Shown here: positions 17,078 to 26,163 of the stretch, piece after piece
How positions within the stretch are numbered: position 1 is the stretch's first letter
Layout of the letters: each line of letters starts with the position of its first letter
Origin: an uncultured Desulfuromonadales bacterium
GTDB lineage: Bacteria; Desulfobacterota; Desulfuromonadia; Geobacterales; Pseudopelobacteraceae
Length of the DNA stretch: 64,000 nt
NCBI GenBank assembly: GCA_903868145.1
Contig: CAIPTY010000085.1
Location: forward strand, 1 to 64,000
Direction of reading: 5' to 3'
The notes under the pieces: generated by a model
Database searches by the model: none
Seen by the model: the letters and a program-made list of their open reading frames with translations, nothing else
What the model was told of the DNA's origin: nothing
Made by a program: the position numbers and the translations under genes

Positions 17078-17844
17078 ACGACCTCAGCAGGCAGGCGGTC
17101 CAGCAGCCGAAGCAGACCATCCAGAATGGTCAACGGATGGGGCGGACAGCCGGGAATATACAGATCCACCGGCAGAAATGCATCCACGCCGTTGTGCACT
17201 TCGCGATGCCCCTGATACGGGCCACCGCTGACGGCGCAGGCCCCGGCGGCGATCACCAGCTTGGGGCCGGGTATCGCCTCCCAGGTCTTGAGCAGGGCGA
17301 CGCGCATGTTTTCGGTGACCGGTCCGGTCACATACATGCCGTCGGCATGGCGCGGACTGGCGACAAACTGGATACCGAAGCGCCCCAGATCAAAGCCGAC
17401 CGTTGAAAGCACATTGGTGTCTGCCTCGCAGGCGTTGCAGCCACCGGCGCTGACCTCCCGCAACTTGAACGAACGACCGAAAAGCGAGACCAGCTTTTTA
17501 CCCATGGCATGAGCCCGCCTGCGCTCGTCACCTCCGCGCACGACCAGATCCTCCCGCTCCGAAGCCGATAATTGCTCGTCACGGCTGAAACGAACCGCAC
17601 CGACAGGACAAGCCCGTTCACATTCAGGACAGAACAGGCATTTCCCCATATCAAGGGCCAGGCCGTTATGATGGTGGATCGCACCAACCGGACAGACGTC
17701 TTTACAGATCGTGCAGCCCGCCGGACAGCGCCCCTGTTCCAGCTTCGGGTAGCCCCGGAACAGCTCCGGGAGAACCGCCGGTTCAGAGGGGTACTTTGTT
17801 GTCCGGTGTTTTTGCCGAATGCGCTCGAGTGCGGCTCGTATCAT
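17074..17844 (-). CDS. Ferredoxin-NuoB/HycG-like fusion, solitary hydrogenase-type small subunit
   Basis: A 256-residue iron-sulfur protein. Two [4Fe-4S] ferredoxin motifs occur first (Cys40, 44, 47, 51 and Cys69, 72, 75, 79), then a NuoB/group-4 [NiFe]-hydrogenase small-subunit domain with Cys136 and Cys139 (GGCNACEAD), Cys203 (GACAVSGGPY) and Cys233 (IPGCPPHP), the ligands of the proximal cluster. The fusion combines HycF-like and HycG-like functions. Normally the partner large subunit and membrane subunits lie alongside; here the neighbours are an MCE gene (convergent, overlapping stops) and a GH13 gene (overlapping by 62 bases upstream). GAGGAA precedes the ATG. It may serve a complex encoded elsewhere or be a remnant with intact frame. 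Confidence 0.87.
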   Translation of the reverse strand: MIRAALERIRQKHRTTKYPSEPAVLPELFRGYPKLEQGRCPAGCTICKDVCPVGAIHHHNGLALDMGKCLFCPECERACPVGAVRFSRDEQLSASEREDLVVRGGDERRRAHAMGKKLVSLFGRSFKLREVSAGGCNACEADTNVLSTVGFDLGRFGIQFVASPRHADGMYVTGPVTENMRVALLKTWEAIPGPKLVIAAGACAVSGGPYQGHREVHNGVDAFLPVDLYIPGCPPHPLTILDGLLRLLDRLPAEVV

Positions 17845-20800
17845 TTTTCCTCTTCCCTGCCCCGGGTCCGGGCTGAGCCGAAATTTCAGGCGTTGGGGTT
17901 TGGGCTGCCACCGGCTTCAAAAGCTGCGTCAGTAAAGTCGTGCGATACCCGGCATGGCCCGCCAGTTCTGCCAGGCGGCTGCACTGACGTGCAGATTTGC
18001 CGAGCCATACAGAGAGGGTGCGGGGTGCAGGATGGCAAGCCGCATACCGGCTGAGTGCTATGGCCGAAGACCACGCCAGCAGATCCTCGAAGCGCTCCTT
18101 GTTGAACCACTCGACCCCGCCGCTTTCATGCACAAGCAGAAAATTCCGGCCAACCGGCGCGGCAAATGCTTTCTCCGGCAATGAATCGGGCAGACCTGTT
18201 TCCTCCTCCGAGGAGACCACGGCGAGCAACGCCTCAAGAAGCTGGGTGGAATACACCCTCAACGTGCCGTCCTCCCGGAATTTATCCTGAGTTGCCAGCA
18301 TGAACCTCAAACTGTAATCAAGGCCGAAGTCCGCCAGTTTGATCCCTCTGCCGTTCAGCAGCACCCAGCTCAGCAGCAGCCAGGTTCCCGAAGCCGACCC
18401 CAGGAGCGAGGTCAAAACATCAAGGTGTGCAGCGGCAGATTTGGATGACGGCTTGATGGTATCCAGGCTGGCGTTCGGAATGGGAAGGAGTGTGTCAGCT
18501 TTCGTTGCCGCTTTTGCCGACTGTGCGGCCAGGGCGGTCAGGAAATGCCTGACGGCAGAGGAGCGTTTCCTTTCGGTTTTTGATGATACGACAGGGGGGC
18601 ACAACTCCAGAAGGCTTCTATAGGCATGGTTCAGTTCAGCATACCGCATCTGCCTGAGCTCGTCCTCCAGGTTTTCCACCCCTCTGCCGTTAAGGGCAGC
18701 GCAGAGCTTTCCCCAGTTGCCGGCAACATCATCATGAATCTCGCGGAAATCCGTGAATACATGAAACTCGTATTCGCCCAGTTCAGCAAACAGCCCTTTT
18801 TCGGCAAGTTCTCTGCCATTTCTCAGAAAAACCAGTCCCAGGGTATGGTCGCTGAAAGCATAATATACGCTGTCACTGCAGACAAGCCCCAGCGTCTCGG
18901 CCAAAGTGGTACGAACCAGCCCTGCCCCGCTGGTTGCATCCTGAGTGGCGAATGCAACGGACAGCCTGATCCACCCGGCGGTGGCGGCATAGCTGTTGTG
19001 GTAGAGCACCAGTGCCCGCTGGTCACCGGCACGGTTGGAATAGGCAAAGACGTTTTCATTGACGATGTCGCCGGCGTAGAAATCGTACAGCACGAAATTC
19101 TCCGAGCCGGAAAAAAGCCAGCGGCGGCGCAACAGGGGGAAAATGCTGCGCTCGTGGAGCCAGACCAGATGTCCGTCCGGTTTTTCATCCCAGTAGGAGC
19201 GTTTGTACTCCATGCCGTATTTTTCGTGATACCCTTCAATCTGCCCGTGGCCGAACATGGGCAGCCCCGGCATGGTGGCCAGCAGCACGCAGGCCCCGAA
19301 GTACTTGCCTTCGCGACCGAACTGTTCCACGGCGGTCTTCTCGTCAGGGTTGTTCATGAAGTTGACGAAGCGTTTGAGTACCTCGGGGTTGAATTCCAGA
19401 ACATTCTTGATGGTCTGGCGGTATTTGGCGTTCTCCTCCTGCTTGAGCATGTTCATGAAGGCACTGTTATAGACCCGATGCATCCCCAGGGTACGGACGA
19501 AATACCCCTCCATAAGCCAGAAGGCCTCTGCCAGCAGCAGGGTACCCGGCACCTCCAGCGCCACCCGGTCGACGACCTGTCGCCAGAACTCCACCGGGAA
19601 GACAGCGTCAAACTCATCGCGACTCATGCCGTGACCCGCACGTGACGGTATCCCGCCACCCAGCCCCCGAACCGGGAACCAGAGGCGTTGGAAGTGTTTT
19701 TTGGCCAGTGTCATGGCGGCATCGAAGCGGATGATCGGAAAACTGCGGGCAACATGCAGGATGGTCTGGATGACCGCTTCACGAACCTCGGGGATCAGGT
19801 AGTTGAGCTGAGCCGTGTCATTCCAGGGGATCGAGGTGCCATCATTGCCGTGATAGATGTAGCGGACCCGTCCGGTACTCCGTTCGATCATTCTGAACAC
19901 CACGGCGGCATCGGTCTTGGTCCAGTAGCCGTCCTCAATCTGGATCACCGCATCGGCAGAACAGGAGAGATCATCGCCGTTGAACTGGTAGGTCGGAAAA
20001 GGTGGATACTCGGTCTGAACGAACCAGTCCGGGTGCTGCATGACCCAGCGTGAATAGATGCCGGTATGGTTTGGAACCATGTCGCTTGCCAGACGGATGC
20101 CCCGCCGGGCTGCACGATCCTTCAGGTTGTGCAGTGACTCCCACCCCCCCAGATCCGCGGCAATTTCATAATCGTAGAGGGAGTAAGCCGATGCAATGGC
20201 CTCCGGATTACCGCACAGTTGTTTGACATGCTGGGAGGCGGGGGAGCGCTCCCAGATTCCGATCAGCCACAACCCGGTGAAACCCCAGTTCGCAAGACGA
20301 TCCAGTTCGCTGTCCGGTATCTGGTCAAGCCGGGTGATACCCCGTCCATGTTGACGGGAGAGTTGATCTAGCCAGACATAGACCATCTTGGCCATCAGGA
20401 CGACATTGGACATCCAGTCGGCGTCGGTCGAAAAATGCTCGTATTCGGGGTAGTCGTAGCCGCCGAACACCGAACTGCCATCGGCCGGCTCACCGCCATC
20501 CGGTTGCCCCGTTCCCGAACGCCCGGCGCGTCCGAACTTCAGCACCGGCGGTGGCCCCGGTTCTCCGCCTCCTCCCCAGCCCCGTTCTTCCTCCAGCAGG
20601 ATGTCAAACGAGATCAGGGCCTCACTCAACAGCTCCGGTGGCAGCAGGGTGCTCCAGTGCTCCTGGATAAAACCGACCTGCCCGGCGAGTGAATCGGGCG
20701 AGGCGAGGATTGGTGCATACAGCGCCTCAATCAGGGTTGTGTCCAGCTCTTCCAGACGCGGTTCGCGGGACAGGGCCTGCTCCATATCGGCCGCTATCCG

Positions 20801-21349
20801 GGAGTATGATGATTCCGCAGCCAGTTGACGATCCTCTATGATTTCGCGGAAGCTTTCCAGAGCAGGGTTTCGGGCCGCCATCCGCAGCAGCAGGAGTTCG
20901 CGCAGGACAACTCTCTGGCGGTTCTCGCGCAGGGATTCCTGACGGAGCCATTTGTCTGGCTCTTCAACGGGCATATCTCCGGGCGGGAACAGCTCGACAA
21001 AACGCGACATCGTCGAAGTTGCCGGTTCTACCGCCGGGTCATGACCCGACCGTCGCAGGGCGTTCAGAAGCAGAGCCGGTTCCTGCTGTTCGGCGGTTAC
21101 ATCAATCAGGTGGCGGAAGATCTTGAGCAGTGTGGCGTACATGTTAAGCTGTCCGGCATGGACAGTCCGGCTGCCGTCAGGGCGCATCCGGTTCATTTTG
21201 AGAGCCAGCTGGCGATAGAATATGATGTCGGGAATTTTTCGCCCGGAGATCATGCGTGAAAGTTGCGCCAGTTCCAGGGAACGCCAGTGGGATGCATCTA
21301 TCTGAATAGTGTGGAGGAAATAGGGTGCTGCGGTACTCTCTTCGATCAT
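17783..21349 (-). CDS. Large GH13-family alpha-glucan-acting enzyme (1188 residues)
   Basis: A very large protein with a central GH13 (alpha-amylase family) barrel. Region I is DMVPNHTG near residue 425, region II IIRFDAAMTLAKKHF near 540 supplies the nucleophile aspartate, region III LLAEAFWLMEG near 605 supplies the acid/base glutamate, and region IV appears as FMNNPDEK near 665 in place of the usual NHD. A ~330-residue N-terminal extension and a ~350-residue C-terminal part match nothing I recognise; there is no signal peptide, so it is probably cytoplasmic. Substrate is most likely glycogen or maltodextrin. Its 3' end overlaps the ferredoxin/NuoB-like gene by 62 bases. Related glucan genes lie at 36823 and 53551. 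Confidence 0.87.
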   Translation of the reverse strand: MIEESTAAPYFLHTIQIDASHWRSLELAQLSRMISGRKIPDIIFYRQLALKMNRMRPDGSRTVHAGQLNMYATLLKIFRHLIDVTAEQQEPALLLNALRRSGHDPAVEPATSTMSRFVELFPPGDMPVEEPDKWLRQESLRENRQRVVLRELLLLRMAARNPALESFREIIEDRQLAAESSYSRIAADMEQALSREPRLEELDTTLIEALYAPILASPDSLAGQVGFIQEHWSTLLPPELLSEALISFDILLEEERGWGGGGEPGPPPVLKFGRAGRSGTGQPDGGEPADGSSVFGGYDYPEYEHFSTDADWMSNVVLMAKMVYVWLDQLSRQHGRGITRLDQIPDSELDRLANWGFTGLWLIGIWERSPASQHVKQLCGNPEAIASAYSLYDYEIAADLGGWESLHNLKDRAARRGIRLASDMVPNHTGIYSRWVMQHPDWFVQTEYPPFPTYQFNGDDLSCSADAVIQIEDGYWTKTDAAVVFRMIERSTGRVRYIYHGNDGTSIPWNDTAQLNYLIPEVREAVIQTILHVARSFPIIRFDAAMTLAKKHFQRLWFPVRGLGGGIPSRAGHGMSRDEFDAVFPVEFWRQVVDRVALEVPGTLLLAEAFWLMEGYFVRTLGMHRVYNSAFMNMLKQEENAKYRQTIKNVLEFNPEVLKRFVNFMNNPDEKTAVEQFGREGKYFGACVLLATMPGLPMFGHGQIEGYHEKYGMEYKRSYWDEKPDGHLVWLHERSIFPLLRRRWLFSGSENFVLYDFYAGDIVNENVFAYSNRAGDQRALVLYHNSYAATAGWIRLSVAFATQDATSGAGLVRTTLAETLGLVCSDSVYYAFSDHTLGLVFLRNGRELAEKGLFAELGEYEFHVFTDFREIHDDVAGNWGKLCAALNGRGVENLEDELRQMRYAELNHAYRSLLELCPPVVSSKTERKRSSAVRHFLTALAAQSAKAATKADTLLPIPNASLDTIKPSSKSAAAHLDVLTSLLGSASGTWLLLSWVLLNGRGIKLADFGLDYSLRFMLATQDKFREDGTLRVYSTQLLEALLAVVSSEEETGLPDSLPEKAFAAPVGRNFLLVHESGGVEWFNKERFEDLLAWSSAIALSRYAACHPAPRTLSVWLGKSARQCSRLAELAGHAGYRTTLLTQLLKPVAAQTPTPEISAQPGPGAGKRKNDTSRTRAHSAKTPDNKVPL

Positions 21350-21431
21350 ATGGGTGTCCGGTGGTCTGATTCAGTTAGCAAGAACAGGTCATGAATGGCA
21401 ATGCCACAAGCCCCTTGCCGGCCTTGGGGCG

Positions 21432-23360
21432 CTACTGCTGCTTTTTTTTCACCGTACCCTTACTGGCCGGAGCTGTCTTTTTGGCTTTGCCCGGAGCCCC
21501 CTTTACACTCTTCTTCAACGAGGACGACTTGGAAATTTTCTTGCCCTTTTTGGACCTGCCCTGTTTTCCCTGTTTGCCCTTGGTTATCTTGCGTGCTTCG
21601 GGGCTGAATTCATCGCGGATGTTGTTGAGCAGTACGGTGGTCTCTTCCGATCCGGGATCCGCTTTTTTGGCCGCTTCAAGTATCTCCCTGGCCTCGCTGA
21701 GCCGACCGGTCTTCATGTAGAGCCGTCCCAGGGCATTCAGCGCCCGTGCATTGTCAGGCTTGAGTTCAACCGCCTTCTTGTAACCGGCTATGGCATTCTC
21801 GTAGTCCTTCTTGAACTCGTAGATCAGACCAAGCTTGTAGTGATTGGTGGGGTCTTCGGGGAAAAGTTCGACCGCCCCCTTGAGCAACGCGGTGATTTCA
21901 TCGTACTGTTTGTTTTTAACGTAGATGGAAACCAGCGCGTTGCGGGTTTCCATGTCATCTTTCTGCTGAGCAAGCACCTTCATATAATGCTCAAGAGCCT
22001 TGTCGTTGGCCCCCTTGGCCCGGTACAGGGCTGCTATCTCACGATTGGCATCAACGTTGTCAGGGGATTGTTTTAGCACGGCACTATAGGCGTCTATGGC
22101 AAGGGCGTTCTCTTTGTTGCGGACGAATATGCGCGCCAGTTTAAGCTGGATGTCGGGGCTGTCCGGTTTCAGCTTGAGGAATTCACCGTACTGTTCAACG
22201 GCCTGGATATGGCTTCCACGCGACAGGTAGATATCCGCCAGGCGCAGGCGGGTATCCGGGTTGTCCCGTTTGATCTGGATAGCCTGCCGATACGCCACAA
22301 CCGCCTCATCAAGCTGATTGCGCTTTTCATGGAGGATGCCGAGGTTCAGGTAGACGTCATTACTGGTACTTTTAAGATGGACAGCCTCTTTATAGGCTGC
22401 AATGGCGTCGTCATCCTTGCCGATCAAACGATACAGGGCGCCCAGTTTTTCGTAGAGCACGGCCGATTCAGGCTGCTCCTTGATGGCCGCCCTGATGGCT
22501 TCAACGTCCCTGGCCGGATCACCGGAAAGAGGTGTCTCGCCCGGCAGTCTGGACTGCGGGGCGGATGCCGCAGCGCCCTTCCCCTTGCCTCCCAGCAGAG
22601 ACTGGTATTCTGCCGATTTGGTGTCACCCTTTTTTTCATAGATGGATGCCAGCATCAGGTGGATCTCACGATTTTGCGGGTTTCCGGTTTCTGCCTTTTT
22701 CAACTCCTCCAGAGCCTGATCCTGCTCATTACGGGCAAGATGAATGGAAGCTATGCCGATGTGAGCGCCCTCGGCGTTGGGGTCAACAGCCAGAGCCCGC
22801 CGGTACTCTTCCAGGGCTTTTTCTGGCTTGCCGGTGGCACGGTATACCTCTGCGAGACCGATGCAGATCCCCGCGTCGCTGGTCAGCGTGCGGCCGGCCT
22901 CGCCGTAGTGATAGATTGCCAGGGGGTAGAGCCTGCGTTCCGCCAGAATACGGGCCAGAGCTTTGTGATAGAGTGGTCTGGGGGCCCCTGAAAGGCCCCG
23001 GGTCAACTCCACCGAGGCTTCGTCTATCAGACCTTTCTGAGCATAGAGCAGACCCAGATTGCCGCTCGCCGCAGGAAAAAGGCTCTCCTCCTGGAGGGCA
23101 CGGCGATACTCGGCAATCGCCCCATCCAGATTACCGACCCGCTCGAACTGGAGCGCCATTACATAACGGCCGGCGGCTCCATCGGGGCAGAGTGAGAGTA
23201 TTTTGGCCTCAGACTGACGCACCTGAGCCTCATCACGGAGAGGCTCAACCGTTCCAATCAAGGCAAGCGCCTCTTTGCAGGAATCATCGTCCGCCCGGCT
23301 GATGCCGGTCAGCATAAGGGTGGTGCAGAGCAATACGGGACAAAGCAGGAATCGTTGCAT
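21432..23360 (-). CDS. Exported TPR-repeat protein with basic C-terminal tail
   Basis: A 642-residue protein. An N-terminal signal sequence (MQRFLLCPVLLCTTLMLTGISRA) predicts export. Most of the rest is a run of tetratricopeptide repeats (for example AIAEYRRALQEESLFPAASG, NAIAGYKKAVELKPDNARAL), at least a dozen units, ending in a lysine-rich tail (about the last 55 residues, KKGKKISKSSSLKKSVKG). TPR solenoids bind partner proteins; the target is unknown. ATG 23360 was chosen because it gives a clean signal peptide; the frame is open to 23408. A cysteine in the signal region does not form a clear lipobox, so periplasmic location is preferred. It lies upstream of the GH13 gene on the same strand (82-base gap). 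Confidence 0.82.
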   Translation of the reverse strand: MQRFLLCPVLLCTTLMLTGISRADDDSCKEALALIGTVEPLRDEAQVRQSEAKILSLCPDGAAGRYVMALQFERVGNLDGAIAEYRRALQEESLFPAASGNLGLLYAQKGLIDEASVELTRGLSGAPRPLYHKALARILAERRLYPLAIYHYGEAGRTLTSDAGICIGLAEVYRATGKPEKALEEYRRALAVDPNAEGAHIGIASIHLARNEQDQALEELKKAETGNPQNREIHLMLASIYEKKGDTKSAEYQSLLGGKGKGAAASAPQSRLPGETPLSGDPARDVEAIRAAIKEQPESAVLYEKLGALYRLIGKDDDAIAAYKEAVHLKSTSNDVYLNLGILHEKRNQLDEAVVAYRQAIQIKRDNPDTRLRLADIYLSRGSHIQAVEQYGEFLKLKPDSPDIQLKLARIFVRNKENALAIDAYSAVLKQSPDNVDANREIAALYRAKGANDKALEHYMKVLAQQKDDMETRNALVSIYVKNKQYDEITALLKGAVELFPEDPTNHYKLGLIYEFKKDYENAIAGYKKAVELKPDNARALNALGRLYMKTGRLSEAREILEAAKKADPGSEETTVLLNNIRDEFSPEARKITKGKQGKQGRSKKGKKISKSSSLKKSVKGAPGKAKKTAPASKGTVKKKQQ

Positions 23361-23533
23361 GTATTTGATTTCCCTCGATTGATTCGTTAATGATGTGGGA
23401 TTATACATGTCATCAGATAAAGTTTCAATTATTTAGGCGAAGTTCTTGATTATTTGTGACAGTGTGCGATAGTATATCTTCATTTTTAGACAGAATACCG
23501 TTGAGTCGTTGCATGAAATCAAAGGAGCTGATG

Positions 23534-24382
23534 ATGAACAAAGAGCTTGAACTCATGATCATGAATGCCAGTGACCTCCCGACCATCCCGGTTGTCGCCA
23601 CCAAGGTCATGCAGCTTTTGGAAAGCCAGAATGCCTCAGCCGAAGAGATCGCCAAGGTAGTGTCATCGGACCCTGCTGTTACAGCACGCGTCCTGAAAAT
23701 ATCAAACTCCTCATTCTACGGCTGTCAGCGCCAGATTCAGACCTTGTCTCACGCCATCATGGTTCTCGGGTTCAGCACTCTCAAAAGCGTTGTCGTGGCA
23801 GCGTCGGTCAAGCAGGTCTACAAACCGTACGGACTTACGGAAAAAATGCTCTGGCAGCACTCTTTCGGAGCCGGTCTTTCCGCTCGTGTCATTGCCAACA
23901 CCACCAGACTGGTCAATGAAGAGGAGGCTTTTCTGGGGGGATTGTTCCACGATATCGGCAAGATTATTCTCAACAGCCTTGACAACCAGCAGTTTCAGCA
24001 GGTTGTACAAAAATGCTTCAACGAAGGCCTTTCATTCCTGGCTGCCGAAGAGCAGGTCTACTCCTACAACCACACCGAGGTCGGGGCGCTGGTCATAAAA
24101 AAATGGAATTTCCCCCCCATCCTGATGCAGGCGGTTCTCAAACACCACAGCATCGACTTCCCGGAGGATGAGGATCCCTATCTGGTGCGGCTCACCTGTG
24201 TAGTTGGCCTTGCGAATCTCTTCTGTCACAAGCTGGGCATCGGTGTGCGCGAACCCGAAGACGACCTTCTGCTGCATGAGAGCGTACCGGCGATGCGACT
24301 GGGTCTGGATGAGACCCGCATCGCGGGAATGCTGGAAAAGGTTGCCCAGGCATTTGAGGCTGACCAGAGTTCCTTCGCCTGA
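23534..24382 (+). CDS. HDOD-domain signalling protein
   Basis: A 282-residue protein occupied by one HDOD domain (LPTIPVVATKVMQLL near 15; LKISNSSFYGCQRQIQTLSHAIMVLGF near 65; GLFHDIGKIILNSL near 140). HDOD domains resemble HD phosphohydrolases; they are often inactive and used for scaffolding or signal output. Here an HD pair is kept (FHDIGK). The ATG at 23534 follows AAAGGAG; another ATG lies directly before it at 23531. Divergently transcribed from the TPR gene with about 170 bases between. A second HDOD gene with similar size lies at 33031 on the opposite strand. Confidence 0.87.
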   Translation: MNKELELMIMNASDLPTIPVVATKVMQLLESQNASAEEIAKVVSSDPAVTARVLKISNSSFYGCQRQIQTLSHAIMVLGFSTLKSVVVAASVKQVYKPYGLTEKMLWQHSFGAGLSARVIANTTRLVNEEEAFLGGLFHDIGKIILNSLDNQQFQQVVQKCFNEGLSFLAAEEQVYSYNHTEVGALVIKKWNFPPILMQAVLKHHSIDFPEDEDPYLVRLTCVVGLANLFCHKLGIGVREPEDDLLLHESVPAMRLGLDETRIAGMLEKVAQAFEADQSSFA

Positions 24383-24427
24383 TAAAGGGCAGTTCGGGGG
24401 ACTTCGGGATAGATGCCGTCAGGGATG

Positions 24428-24601
24428 TTACGGTTTTCTGCCGGCGGCTCGGTCGCGTGCTTCACGAGAGATGTCGATGTTGTCGTCTTCATTCACCTCG
24501 TGATGCTCTGCATGTTTTTCGTTTCCGGGACGATTTTTGTCCCGCCTTATTTTTTCGGCAACCTCTCTGGCCCTGCTGATTCCTTCCACCGGTTCTGTCA
24601 T
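24428..24601 (-). CDS. Small acidic/basic hydrophilic protein, 57 residues
   Basis: A short gene between the convergent HDOD gene and the deformylase. The minus strand reads MTEPVEGISRAREVAEK... and ends DISREARDRAAGRKP before TAA. GGGAG lies about six bases before the ATG. The composition is charged and low in hydrophobics, with VNEDDNIDISREARDRA near the end, reminiscent of the N-VDISxxA segment in FlgM-like and other small Geobacter-type proteins; this resemblance is weak. It may be disordered. Support comes from the ribosome site, clean reading frame and location in an otherwise empty 316-base gap. No function is proposed. Confidence 0.6.
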   Translation of the reverse strand: MTEPVEGISRAREVAEKIRRDKNRPGNEKHAEHHEVNEDDNIDISREARDRAAGRKP

Positions 24602-24698
24602 GGCTGTCTCCCGTCACAATGGGGAAAGATGAAATTTGATTTTTTCCGTGGCTGACAGTATAGTAAAACAGTAAAGAAAGCATGCTGCAAGGAATATA

Positions 24699-25211
24699 AT
24701 GATCCGCACCATCCTCACCTACCCCAATCCCGAACTAAAGAAGAAATCAGCCCCTGTGGTTGTGATCAACGACAGCGTACGCGAACTGGCCCGGGACATG
24801 GCTGAAACCATGTATGCCGCTCCGGGAGTCGGACTGGCTGCCCCCCAGGTCGGTGTCCATCAGCGCGTGATTGTAATCGATGTCGCCCCCAAGGGAGAAC
24901 CACCCAATCTGATCGTGGCAATAAATCCGGTCATCACCTACTCTGAGGGAGAATCATTTGAGGAGGAGGGGTGTCTGTCCGTACTCCAGTATGCCGCAAA
25001 TGTGCGTCGCCACGCGCGGGTAATTGTCAGGGGGCTCGACCTGGAGGGAAACGAACAGACCTGGAAAGCCGAAGAACTGCTTGCCATAGCTTTCCAGCAC
25101 GAGATTGACCACCTGGAGGGTCTCCTGTTTGTAGACCACCTCTCGCCGCTCAAACGCGAGCTGTTTCAGCGCAAAGCCCGCAAGCTGGCTGAAACCGGTG
25201 TTCCCCCATGA
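24699..25211 (+). CDS. def: Peptide deformylase
   Basis: A 170-residue canonical deformylase: GVGLAAPQVG near residue 47, EEEGCLS near 90 with the metal-binding cysteine, and QHEIDHLEG near 133. It removes formyl groups from nascent proteins using Fe2+ or a similar metal. AAGGAA precedes the ATG. The stop overlaps the start of fmt (ATGA), the usual def-fmt pair, so formylation of initiator tRNA and deformylation of products are co-expressed. This is the housekeeping copy; a more divergent deformylase is at 3912. Confidence 0.95.
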   Translation: MIRTILTYPNPELKKKSAPVVVINDSVRELARDMAETMYAAPGVGLAAPQVGVHQRVIVIDVAPKGEPPNLIVAINPVITYSEGESFEEEGCLSVLQYAANVRRHARVIVRGLDLEGNEQTWKAEELLAIAFQHEIDHLEGLLFVDHLSPLKRELFQRKARKLAETGVPP

Positions 25212-26158
25212 CCGCTCGTCGCCTGATTTTCATGGGAACACCCGCGTTCGCCTGCCCAACCCTCCAAACGCTGACCGCTCGCACAGAGCAGCTTGTTGCG
25301 GTGGTGACCCAGCCCGATCGCCCCAAAGGGCGGGGCCAGAAGCTGATGCCGACACCTGTCAAAGAGCTGGCTCTTCAGCGGGGAATTCCCGTATACCAGC
25401 CACTCAAGGTGCGTGATCCCGAATTCATTGAAACTATCCGAGCGCTCAGGCCGGATGTCATCGTCGTGGTGGCCTTCGGCCAGATCCTTCCCAAGGCCCT
25501 GCTGGATATCCCGGTTTTCGGCTGTATCAACGTTCACGCGTCCCTGCTGCCGCGCTACCGGGGTGCAGCGCCGCTGAACTGGTGCCTGCTCAACGGCGAG
25601 ACGGAGACCGGCGTTACCACCATGCTGATGGATCCCGGCCTTGACACCGGTCCCATACTGCTCGCACATTCTACACCCATAGACGGCCGTGAGGACATCG
25701 TGTCGCTTCATGACCGCATGGCGGTGATGGGGGCCGAACTGCTGGCAGAGACTCTGGATGGACTCTATGCAGGAAACATAGTGCCCCAGGCTCAGGATGA
25801 TGCCCTGAGTTGTTATGCACCTCTGCTGAAAAAAGCTGATGGTCTGATTAACTGGCATCGCCAGGCCCGCTCTGTCCATGATCAGGTGCGGGCTCTGCTG
25901 GTCTGGCCCGGCGCCTGGTCCTTTTTGAATGGACAACAGATCAAGGTATGCCGAACACGGGTAGGAGACAGCAGCGGGCCGCCGGGATCCGTGCTGCGCG
26001 CCGACAGGGATGGCCTTGAGGTGGCATGCCTGACCGGCAGCCTGATTATCGACGAACTGCAACTGTCGGGTAAAAAGCGGCTTGACGCCGCCAGTTTTCT
26101 GGCCGGATACACGCTTCCCGCCGGGACGCAGTTAACTGACAGCCCTGTGGAGCCATAA
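25208..26158 (+). CDS. fmt: Methionyl-tRNA formyltransferase
   Basis: A 316-residue enzyme that transfers a formyl group from 10-formyl-tetrahydrofolate to Met-tRNA(fMet). Family landmarks: IFMGTPAFACPTLQTL at the start, VTQPDRPKGRGQKL near 38, the catalytic region CINVHASLLPRYRGAAPLNW near 105 (Asn-His pair), and GVTTMLMDPGLDTGPIL with the catalytic Asp near 145. The C-terminal tRNA-binding OB-like domain follows (about 205 onward). Its length is typical. It overlaps def by 4 bases and is followed 5 bases later by the DUF116 gene, indicating one operon. Confidence 0.96.
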   Translation: MTARRLIFMGTPAFACPTLQTLTARTEQLVAVVTQPDRPKGRGQKLMPTPVKELALQRGIPVYQPLKVRDPEFIETIRALRPDVIVVVAFGQILPKALLDIPVFGCINVHASLLPRYRGAAPLNWCLLNGETETGVTTMLMDPGLDTGPILLAHSTPIDGREDIVSLHDRMAVMGAELLAETLDGLYAGNIVPQAQDDALSCYAPLLKKADGLINWHRQARSVHDQVRALLVWPGAWSFLNGQQIKVCRTRVGDSSGPPGSVLRADRDGLEVACLTGSLIIDELQLSGKKRLDAASFLAGYTLPAGTQLTDSPVEP

Positions 26159-26163
26159 AGAAT

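Noticed and set aside
18626-19645. Long plus-strand open frame (339 codons) opposite the GH13 gene
   Set aside because: It is antisense to the conserved catalytic barrel of the GH13 protein and its translation shows no domain; typical GC-rich shadow frame.
25166-26062. Minus-strand 298-codon frame opposite fmt
   Set aside because: Shadow of fmt; no motif, and fmt is certain.
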